Assembly: GCA_004793585.1 (NCBI GenBank)
Contig: SRZB01000014.1
Coordinates: 18,455-82,454, forward strand
From: Hominisplanchenecus murintestinalis
Lineage (GTDB): Bacteria; Bacillota; Clostridia; Lachnospirales; Lachnospiraceae
DNA: 64,000 nucleotides
Reading direction: 5' to 3'
The notes under the pieces were generated by a model. It saw nothing but the letters and a program-made list of their open reading frames with translations, made no database searches and had not been told where the DNA came from. The translations under genes and the position numbers were made by a program. Below are positions 21,001 to 23,254 of this stretch, in pieces. The first letter of the stretch is position 1, and each line of letters opens with the position of its first letter.

Positions 21001-22728
21001 GGATACCCAGGAAAGGGTTCCATCTCCTGCCTGTACCTCCATCTCCAGCAGAGGGCCATCTTTTGCCGCACGGAACCAGTCTTCCAGCTCCATACCGTCC
21101 TCCAGATAGATTTTAATATACTCCAGCTGGAAATGATTCGGAATGGTATCCAGCGCATAAGAATCAAAGATCGGCACATTTCCTTTATTTTCAAAACTGT
21201 CAAGATAGTAAGACGCCAGCTGCCCGATTCCGCTTTCTATCGTTTTTACCTGATTTCCCGCATCATTCAGGACATATTTATTCTGCGTCACATTTATTAC
21301 CGTCTTGTCAAACGCCGTAGTATCCCTGTACTCCTTACTCCAGGAATACCCTGTCACACGATCCGCCGTCTTACCGAAGAAAATGGTAGGACGCAGCGTC
21401 GTCGCGTTAAACAGGTTACCCCCGAAATTGTTCGGATAGGGTACCGCTATGTAAAAAACCCTCTGGGCATGTCTCGCAGGATTTGGATCATGCGGGGAAT
21501 ACAGCGGCATATCCGTAAATTTAATATTGAGCGTAGCCTCCATAGGATAGTAATAAGGAATCAGCGGCGCATTAATATTTGAAAAGTCATCAAGGTTCCA
21601 CTCTGACAGCTCCGCTTCCGGAACATCCGTCACGTCCCAGATAAGTACGCCTCCCTCCCCCGGCTTCCCGGAGTAGGCATACTGGGTAGCCTCAATACTC
21701 AAATCGGTATTTTTTGTCAGCGTCCCGTCATCGTTACATTTCCACGCCATCATATCTTTCCGCAGGATACCGCTGGAACCGTCATTTCCGTTCATCAGCG
21801 AAAGGTTCAGATCAAAGCCGTCCAGGAAACTCTCCGGCTTTGCCGAAATATTCTCTACCGTCACCCGGTAGGTCATATAGTTATACTGATCCCACATTGG
21901 CGGATGCGTGATCGCATTGATTGCAGCGCTCCAGTCCAGGTTACTGTTAATAAATGCGATAGAGTTATAGTCCCCATTGTCAATATTCGGGTTTCCACCC
22001 AGCTTTATTACCTGGAGCCCGTTTATAATATTCCCCGCAGCATCTTTATAAGTCCTGTAGCTCAGACCCGCATCTACCGACGCGCTCGCGTTCTCCGGCA
22101 CATCCCCATAAAATTTAGAACTCAGCTGTATAGCAGCGGCATTCGGCCCCTGCCATGCTGTGCTTATGATTTTTATTTCTACCATCCCGGTAAACGTTAC
22201 GGAATCTACCAGCGGCGGAACCAGCGCCTCTCCTTTCCAGCTTGTTTTCCCCTCAGGATAGGGCATAATCTCCCCTGCCGCCGTATAAAGCACCGTGCTC
22301 TCCGTACCTTCCACATACCAGTTTCCATTTGGTACATCCACGATCGTCGTTCGCACGCTCCTGCCCGCAGCCGTATAATCTTCCGGCGCTTCAAAGGTAG
22401 TCGTCAGGTTCCCTTCCGCGTCATACACCAGGTACGGCGACGCCAGCGTTACCGTAATATCCTGCGCCCCCCCTGACGTGTAGCCCGGGTTCAGCGACAG
22501 GTTGTAGGTAGCCTGCCCGGCATTCTTTAACATATAGACTCCGGTCGATACCTGGTTTGCCGCTCCCCCGACCTGCCCAAACGTCATCCTGAATGCGGGA
22601 AGCCCCGCTCCCCCTCCTTCATCCGCCCGCGCTATCATCGGCGTATAAGGCAGCCCGTTCAGGACACAGGCCACTGCCAGTATCAGACAGACCCACCTCT
22701 TCATGGTTTCCCTTATTCCTTCTTTCAT
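1..22728 (-). CDS. Giant multidomain secreted surface protein with SdrD-B/Cna-B-like modules (3' end outside window)
   Basis: The frame is open from ATG 22728 to the left edge: 7,576 codons with no stop. Translation read at the start, near 20.0, 18.9, 11.3, 6.6, 5.3 and 1.2 kb and at the edge gives one continuous protein. GGAAGGGG lies four bases before ATG 22728; a second in-frame ATG at 22704 begins MKRW. Either gives a signal peptide: basic end, hydrophobic VCLILAVACVL, likely cleavage after ARA near residue 34. Residues ~680-1750 hold degenerate ~207-residue modules; ~1750-5350 is Tyr/Asn/Asp-rich beta-type sequence without a domain I can name; from ~5360 come SdrD-B/Cna-B-like modules with WxDxxxDG motifs and DAGL-type separators. 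Such modules are rigid adhesin stalks in Gram-positive surface proteins. The anchor, if any, lies off the window. Codons are visibly more G+C-rich than in genes to the right. Role as adhesin or matrix protein is inferred. Confidence 0.9.
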   Translation of the reverse strand, partial: MKEGIRETMKRWVCLILAVACVLNGLPYTPMIARADEGGGAGLPAFRMTFGQVGGAANQVSTGVYMLKNAGQATYNLSLNPGYTSGGAQDITVTLASPYLVYDAEGNLTTTFEAPEDYTAAGRSVRTTIVDVPNGNWYVEGTESTVLYTAAGEIMPYPEGKTSWKGEALVPPLVDSVTFTGMVEIKIISTAWQGPNAAAIQLSSKFYGDVPENASASVDAGLSYRTYKDAAGNIINGLQVIKLGGNPNIDNGDYNSIAFINSNLDWSAAINAITHPPMWDQYNYMTYRVTVENISAKPESFLDGFDLNLSLMNGNDGSSGILRKDMMAWKCNDDGTLTKNTDLSIEATQYAYSGKPGEGGVLIWDVTDVPEAELSEWNLDDFSNINAPLIPYYYPMEATLNIKFTDMPLYSPHDPNPARHAQRVFYIAVPYPNNFGGNLFNATTLRPTIFFGKTADRVTGYSWSKEYRDTTAFDKTVINVTQNKYVLNDAGNQVKTIESGIGQLASYYLDSFENKGNVPIFDSYALDTIPNHFQLEYIKIYLEDGMELEDWFRAAKDGPLLEMEVQAGDGTLSWVSCGTLGGAQTEADGGTSYTITLGEEMEQWLAGNKGKSFTRRIRLNFMHRIRSGLKFKGKVEVAGYPLQAVSYVNNVQTNYQQWTYYDSLIEYDGAGGYKKRDLNSTASKATINAKPTNPAVAASGLRYEDGAVVESAKTVQVPMNEEKGAYRYLLTNNSPSKMSPAIFYTDGNFLGRDSHNQWGGFRAREVRLSAGLLQQSKIASIVFTDASGGTWSIPGGSLNGYIQDGDVVLGYDVWKNHTPDLQKIQVLFDGFESDVTAAEDCRIEIKGSPNMAEQRTVAGVWRTDYDPELGVSNRQGRDSATLTVKAINPQISGTTYYKAEDGTAKTGNVPYRAEDAWYSFTVENRSPSAAEDTNLEFSINSLSQKTTGIRGFKTKEIVIEKGWDQVVTPMVVWLYDWDQDPHGTGAPKVSLKWEDVEARYMDADGRVKIPLSDFPELTELKQVRLVCTHLFADVYAKGQNPEDPAQDNALRVELHGTPDWHKTLQATGALLPQNYLYSDFGKTQNVNMNVAEFAPKVTASTHLIRNGVQQNGGSDTPHTLASENNREVWYGFRMANSSISPSGPAYSDINLSSVVNRSSTGTSVHGFKSKEIVISAQAVQACKIEDLELYDYADMNGTVLGTPSEVVTASVLKGYQQADGSIRIPLADFPGIAYLRYIRIHYEDFYGSGKAAGSSLQLDLYGDTDWFGNLDASANLVQDDEDYTDNKSASDWARFAVAEFAPVVTASTHFIKDGQQQNGGSSSPHTLTVANNQNVWYGFRMANNSISPSGPSYADINISSAVNRSSAGTAVHGFKSEEIVISAQTAQACEIKDLELYDYADMNGANPGTPSRVFTAKELEGYKQADGSIHIPMEDIAEISYLRYIRIHFTDFYGSGDAAGSSLQLDLYGNTDWFDNLDAVGKLVQDVPDYTANKSASDTARFNIQRPYLALHSHIQYVDVTESSRGAGTTDGNQTLLGVPYDRDFKLWVQMENGSSPAASGYSVFSVLDDVDLTVDLPIRDSAGVRFTDKSGAGAAEAHTGFHTTKTVVRRELLDQYRTIGSIQLADVDSPDSPAVLTPVTGAGGKITGFDAADGTHFNVTDEGLVLEESQLEGLGIQYLARLQVLGGRDMKVTGNADRAALRVEFYGYEDSAIGTTDTMNVHSENYLDGLREDAYRVSANDNTAIYMSKMYFDTVVSAFYNDGDAGKFTAEADALEHIRVNYAGGGSYWNDNSELELGYKALGSFGIDFRQYLNVGTNLPVPAPDHGNYYRQEHYDAGWVRLQSLNTAATVNMSINVPSHIFDTYYLKINPNTRSYLNWIEVTRKDGTKYQVLPDDWVGNAVETGAAGNKYFRINLAKGQAPDYGADKEEFWTDAYAYDLDGPENPITKIVINMDVNQDGFTDASKTAAGVPDYGTWYRENDANTRSAFEVTGRLYKTGKAELTANTTLTIGKSGRVKERTDSGQENGRRVQSSWSYWNNYRSYSWNGYHAGDYESTARDMKSTAVMSVIRDDVWVRKGVHSATETEYDDSNVKFADADQFVISFRRGPRYTGNLTTGLNHDYSQTGNWGGWCYQDGYNWGGRIGFSDRILLTDTLPVIEPNSEFKYYGFLTTGLVIQNEVFAHMTSITLNLGGYREITDAEGNVTGYQADASKTKSITLTKEELGTLNELSFLYESEEQTEDEAAAVNQIWLEKWQFVNSIAIDTKDWGGNADYTKETGRTRSPETGGGVKDIDVVVKGKPYVYVNQPATGLGDSIRHAQNRITPTDYFVYDPNTAHTSPQHNTERYYVSDSSAPNHGWSDTFETAHMRGYLIPYQAGYAVTPRTSKLNDYQADNLTPNVQEYTVKIWNRRDGSTERDASSRLDGAYTTNTMNASFNMQKLYIPKEFIDGGWFRVSRLLLTGASNQQASFTLDELKALLEPDANGKDYVLDVEKYIHDNPGMTTGYSITLPEGTARPYLRAHINSFRLEFKAVAGNREKPETVLQAGEYLSASKTASDYAFRYDGVFVDRTKEVFEGENYRDWDEDSTPTFGKSPNGYGVDVLITNNLATTFTTIDPNHGTFSELSGTVKKADSYLSNLVGNLLVSVTRNSDTNKFAYDLDDCSAAAPRTEIDKDHLMPWDYVEYKVTVQSDASAPIPQEKTDLRFDTATGQRIVKWEVISNTTDIPADQITANLPGTGGAELTKGTDYSRDEAAADDAALTDIKQVVFHLGTEGDAAQIKQGKAVTLRIVTQLTDEFGKNFQGQLMTSWLYTTSRIKHGYTQYRINYGRENISGAGRGTVNYYRNESDNGTTSGNSNTDVSYWRNTVSNVVLDGRSQYASRIDAGALFTRLRSDLAISFAFAPEAQGVYDGQPGKVTVQGIKNYTQHTQEIQETASFLKKVGDRYLQGFELTELCSIDYPAGLAENAISPRPPVKIEYYVLNESSTAKPDGYDPNAYNNMSRTEEDINNGQWVNAADYKDNPEELEAMLSRVIRVRWTYYDVPAGQAMDKVVFNGVGRYQDERLGGKNTAAADTFTSLLTMDEVYTHVHTEEEHLGEVKKTVMNHAVQTAPSIRREIPVVQFQTQVFGTEEEASGEYNPSKAQKTGYRPNETFWYKSTLINLSTAASGEAVQGALLNPVFYDKFPSQYADQTALEAAAGGDMSGLHIVWTDANGQVKNADADWEVTNLGTVTAPDYGGAMVYMDHASTGYGGSGYGGKEYRDLDPRAAGVSKEAEYTVYRICPVSGADGKLRMEVGDQISFYYSATAHQDGLPMVMTDQDRNLGTAADQSPSYFPRVGEYWSQGYTGQAWPLATGNNSGGMINRQLETADKLMDMDHLIHDVGFSGDKNDQIDRYEMFGRSKLYIPGTANNGSAWGNDGRFMDYDIATGSYVQRAVYTPILGSGNIDGLPVQIQYRGADSANRDYYAYVTGPRTASSQNWEQAGEGEERTPIVWSEVRTHLQKAWLNAASQMIPDLANENGYSQFNVHDAAKRYLAGKHYPNDWPRSGSWESYIRSANDYLFNRYITMMEYQQTYTARLTASNYGDWGLDGVEFTYTFPLGTEPLRDADGNLQIAGKYLTAPNTWGADIPADAIHAELVQTPENDKGYRAPNQVQDPQWNGTMDTSYYQGEDTVPYVVKIAVSHPLKRWFGRGSGSGYQMRLDIKCHVQSTSTNGRWYDRLRVKPAITGENYYYYQIYDISQWCGANRYKDAHYQIHGMDYMSSWSSSGYYNYVNPTGSPNTPSVDGYNVQCSEAQETADGSDGVNTNKTYGAYRTGAKADLCAVTGTRAEMRKPVMRLWSTVSDTADTDMTGRSRAGYYVDTEGDTARINVNVENRYWIHEYSDGGYYGLSSSLHSNSYSINGGSMGTLYHPVISVLLPAGIVPMAADGKAYTEDNASNAVRPIAWELNKRANPQVNTISPADEAEKQLYDAAVQYVEIPEYEDGEATGKTEGRYLVRIEANLNSHGDLAQKNLEARILSGDLRIFSFKVFAEELPNLSVKGTDGQTKRDTTKYRQYEDIRTYLGSKMDGFSYLWDNGGRYRVGTYLELSGSSNYQMNDVLRLDRVANYLEGDLNADPTYGRRAFFDSGWAYEETSEFNVEHYAANIRNPLILTEEQKDFNASGANTHPDTGDKTLQVSDKGLYNRTRLYTKMPRVTSDSTVGFTKNEAGMGYSINSSTKLPNTYPDANTPLEYGDVLWYTSRIWNHPASASDYRYGGALHHSKLTFVFDLPREVTFWDEDDTYDKDDIIVEYYDARKGGDPVTVSMEELLAEESGWNLDIRHKTDYHELDNPSGLPEYMNTDKEKHHEAESVVVELNTPADENYHGYDSMYDGAMPGGHLSTGSWVRVRIKTRVDNLGEESSVYTEPDLWSAEDCQTYVTVHEMDGHFNEDSDQLQDQPQDLILWMSQAKDAEAEPGEGAEDSKDAVDHDRDGDYADVYTAARTAAFTLRKPDGVARVDTGIKRTSILDEDEQVVTATDIHTKGATQIQYLIDQAQNKGGAVNRFIVDFALPFHGTNEPTGEIAPVTGAEVTPRIREIRTGVWEVPDTLAEEEKEVLEQQLKVYVFARTSPDPHAEDGYLYPDSREDRAAYDDGSWIQLGKQEGYSLTENGTIRDSRDGIPANIRQVRFVVKAGLNYADNVAPVYHPVPSGFRLAVDADPDTDGSQEMDDVDPMRLNVEEVAEDVKRNCAYVQAATSSGDPTVVIHSNYFVQCLTRYDDLKYLEMGKRARAGIYVDPELPYFGFRMEMSYFGGSGITSYHWRKNEGGLIIDPSTSKMMKYRVTAVNYSVEQLDQKKYTWPVRTETDSEGNIVQKEIKEEDTLTDPNISVVVPYIQNLKDLTYVPYSSLLGDDPDYLSDSYSKTGGSPQNPLKNLDDAVPHWTWTLVQDKIDPDTGELILDEEGQPIPELVDSDDIEVELSEDPYFVDKVVNLATGRQRRIALFKFKGRLWPGQRLMIEFMMPINADRGAAVSQELMESYGYGFKKGNYTPYIPTAEDGFGSCGLVTDSRDVNDNGMTVEMSLRRTISGLSFKEEPTLKQIKKVDSQIHSDYDYNSGPASVPEGTDYTFHVSVMNQSTGDPKEHSEVSLYDVLPHLGDSQTYSGDTANNQIPRDSSWNGWLLPDSIEVRVYDPNKSTEFPEGELLEMTKDAAHPKDYDIWVGPFEQTGNTYKPLDVSALPPYKADESQGMEFGTKDMYFYGVLIGDDARKKSRKMVRLADLIAATKNNPDAYEAAIKAIRSIWMEMEDKSYYIKDYNRIEMSYSMHAPLNVPKYVGDVSGDASTQFIDSKGYCGWNTFVHHAVGAGMTGENSKAGVYLNAPEGRGYIGSYIWHDFNYDTLMNEAEYEEGTNGRLQVSKLTTDLDFDGIPDDPGINHVKVELLSENGYVVNRNGEAITEVKRDGEGVKYALIDEATGEIQTTGENQINRYTDCGPAAAYISESDYFGHKGYYMLSDLKPGRYRLRFTFPESLANYAVTTLDIGDTKTKLDIYRKGDTLPDLGNEGVGDAPGDAMAVTSLVAQTRDVIQVNAADMDDTTVGADGLTPHQRYDLAMTSYNVGIGRPHTIGGWAWFDEHMDPDSGEDTPDIDGFMDDSEDKLGKVRVTLYEYDPDTEELKEANDIDGKPASILTEITDVSDLASAENGKFAFRVRPGWYLVKAENEDDAVILKPTPYKHNDSALAAENDNDLEKVGLSMQTKPFEVQYELGEDGRPLYDALGQGYKHKMQLGLGFVDAGRGFLGDTIWSDGNYNGIQEGLEPGIGGVAVTVERYYWDNEAMQWKQQEERFTSQKTTTDAGNFVFQEKTTYTPDGGPACLAGYRLRIDKDVLEGLPAHYAVTKYQNRPDKELGEELDSDMLTEAKDTPDGKKAYYLTDIDMMPIVLANEAQEGADPKNLMPYGRKLYDVTDGGSRLIHDGGLKEFEKIQVKGIIWNDRDYDGIRKTEVDPDDPDDMAEPGIPGVTVVLERYIRDSGDFRKLDEREAVTDSTGHYTFNNVGTYYEDPDAGSWHVTYYRLKLKELPEGYRVTRYHQGKDTSVDSDLAVTDLYLTKGTAPVEKDYFAAASTSRQPHNEDYCLNEGKVKYDIVQGGGNIGGYDGGLKGPETGSLSGLIWKEKAYDGIHQEDEEGFPRLTLTIDQYYLDADGEWTKEQAGYAQAVTGDDGRYLFEGLPVHIEKEGKWYLAGYKMTLPRQEKITGYETTWYHKGQDNEIDSDAVGTMDLGEDYPLVDRDGTTEREFSVTAKEAAKGTNDDKGAYVFEYAGREYDILTGTNAHGPDVGLKELETTTMYGWVWNDKDYDGIRQSDKTVDVPIEGQTVYLDQYYLSKKGEWELSQAGYATTLTDENGRYEFADIPAMLEVGNIRRLTAYQVRMDAMNQGWTLTKYRQGKESLKWSDLRQEDPDAAAAREGVKAVQDGPGTGEPGETKPEEGKPDEMKVPLTLMEDEEFLPAADEVKRAHSSYCVMAPDGKIYDMLAAPETKASGNAGELPYATGSISGWVWEDKNYDGIQDPDEKPVTEALTVKLERFIYENGNWVKDDGFAGKEARTDAVTGGYRFDKLPTHQDAYDEDGNIILGNFKIYGYQVRIDMDRCAADGLWDTYAVTKYRAGSNRAKDSDWIISDDADSGRLTAADEYIVVAAEAGKNANPVNVAEVEGISYDACQGTDIDGLDAGLKRYEDAALLGIVWKDANHDGILDEGEEKIEGLELVLTQAYYKDGRWTKAEDFRQEKKTGEDGTYKFGNLPASLNIDGTRCLAGYQLHVDGDGATLAKVLKQYAVSKYMVEDGSEKDNKLLWEGLHMSWPEEENSGWLVFAKEAAGGFSGNSYNYRQAGGRNYDLAYSEDIGSMNAGFSPYQTTSITGTAWTEDYDEKGEADGIRQETEKRQAGIKVFLDQYYLDKGKWKKADKWISFMSAQPEQEPEPEPEGRKAKRREAEADGNPGGNTGENPDGNPGGNTGENPDENPGGNTGENPDENPGGDAGEVPDDGLEDRPVSVPDKDGLVTAVTDENGVYRFDGLPTNGILKEAGGTERRVILGYKLRVPELPEGFDVTWHLAGDGVMDSDLDEATTEMTPEILVAPKTADPEETDENKLDGYSIVLAESYDGIDAGFMPYRGSLVEGIVWNDKDWDGLQGTEPGLEGHKVYLDVMIEGTDIEEGDTASGLALFADKEEEDPDKEPPEGTGGEDPDKKPSEGTGGEDPDKKPSEGTEGAGTDENAPDRKAVKRTADTEAGTETENKDPSEGAGDKNPSTGEEDPDKKPDETPEEPEWISPVETDVPGEETDGILQDGVYRAYASCTTDAEGNYRFGDVPVLDRKTRRPYRYRLRMEKPSNAYYVPLNAGDDSVDNDYAHLNLAGYLTDQAQGITRSFRLGGAAEKENAYGYSYHMGYTTVQDMLDFGLHVLDTETVVAGSVFVDENKDGIRNGEEQGRKAVNVILYRYDAAAQMWKETPDADGKSRILTEEDGRYMFRVPVADMEKESKEYLTPYRYRVSIMKPKDDAAFSVKYPGRQATNAAALGAGLYDASEDYQALAEKVN
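989..1090 (-). repeat. 39-base tandem repeat, in frame (DPDKKPSEGTGGE linker)
   Basis: A 39-base unit (13 codons) is present twice almost without change at 989-1027 and 1028-1066, with a third diverged copy beginning at 1067. It encodes a Pro/Glu/Gly/Asp linker between two B-type modules of the giant protein. The unit length is a multiple of three, so copy-number change would lengthen or shorten the linker without shifting frame. Confidence 0.85.
1671..1803 (-). repeat. 36-base tandem repeat, in frame (GENPDENPGGNT linker)
   Basis: Nearly four copies of a 36-base unit (12 codons, consensus GENPDENPGGNT with DGNP variants) lie in tandem. They form an Asn/Pro/Gly-rich flexible linker in the giant protein, preceded on the N-terminal side by a short Lys/Arg-rich stretch. 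This is coding minisatellite, not a CRISPR array: units abut directly, with no spacers. Confidence 0.85.
17460..20680 (-). repeat. Tandem degenerate ~207-residue modules in the N-terminal part of the giant protein
   Basis: Two neighbouring copies are clearly homologous: 18841-19440 and 18220-18840 are offset by 621 bases (207 codons) and share TASTH, NQNVWYGFRMAN-type, SPSGP, VHGFKS-EIVISAQ and YGSGKAAGSSLQLDLYG-type blocks. More diverged relatives lie on both sides: about 19440-20060 (GFKTKEIVIEKGW), about 20060-20680 (GGFRAREVRLSAG) and about 17460-18180 (GFHTTKTVVRREL). I do not recognise the module as a named family; it reads as an all-beta, possibly carbohydrate-binding-like fold. Confidence 0.72.
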
Positions 22729-23134
22729 TTTTCCCCTTCCTTTCATATAAAAACACATCCTCCAGTCTCTACAAAAAGCAATGTACTCCTAAGGCTACTC
22801 GTACTGCCCCTTTCATATTTCTGAACGGATGTGCTGAATTTCGTATCATCACATAATATAAAAATTTATCTCTGACAAAACCTGTTTGCTGCAGATACGG
22901 ATTCCGAATCTAACGAAAAATGACAGTCATGCCATACATCCTTTCACTTAGCAGAAATACAAAATGACCAGTTATCCATATTCGATGTGGTCTCTTTGAA
23001 AACAAAACCACGCACGAAACTGTGCATTTTTTTACAATCCCGTGCTCTCCACCTCTTTGTCTTTTATTATTTTTGCTATGTTTGTAATAAAAGTATCAAA
23101 ATTTTTATACTTTTTTTATAATATATTTTCTTAA
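22729..23134 (-). other. Long 5' leader of the giant gene (about 400 bases)
   Basis: If transcription starts about 6-7 bases after the -10 element at 23135-23140, the transcript carries roughly 400 untranslated bases before ATG 22728. I see no ORF with a good ribosome site and no riboswitch class I can recognise by eye. The stretch contains short inverted repeats, for example GATTC/GAATC near 22905, and is A+T-rich compared with the gene. Such a leader could hold regulatory structure, but that is not shown. Confidence 0.5.
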
Positions 23135-23163
23135 ATGATACCGCGTTCTTTCAAATTTGTCAA
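23135..23163 (-). promoter_or_regulatory. Sigma-A promoter of the giant gene
   Basis: Reading the minus strand, TTGACA (23163-23158) is followed by exactly 17 bases and TATCAT (23140-23135). This is a perfect -35 with a one-mismatch -10. It is the best promoter I find between the terminator at 23202 and the giant gene. Confidence 0.72.
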
Positions 23164-23195
23164 GTTTTTGAAGTAAATATCAATTACTGAGCGAA

Positions 23196-23240
23196 CAAAA
23201 AACTCCCGGAAACCTATTTGGTTTCTGGGAGTCCTTTTTG
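23196..23240 (-). terminator. Rho-independent terminator after the 2,551-residue surface protein
   Basis: Arms ACTCCCGGAAACC (23202-23214) and GGTTTCTGGGAGT (23220-23232) form a 13-base-pair stem with one mismatch and a five-base loop. On the minus strand it is followed by a run of Ts; T-rich sequence also follows on the plus strand. It lies just past the stop codon of the upstream gene. Confidence 0.88.
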
Positions 23241-23254
23241 TTCATCTGCGGCGT

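Noticed and set aside
406..22476. Many long open frames on the plus strand across the giant gene, including ones of 300-450 codons
   Set aside because: They lie opposite one continuous minus-strand coding frame, lack ribosome sites, and give proteins of odd composition. Strong codon bias of the real gene leaves the other strand open.
22741..23134. A known riboswitch (cyclic-di-GMP type was considered) in the leader of the giant gene
   Set aside because: I could not match the conserved core motifs of any riboswitch class by eye.
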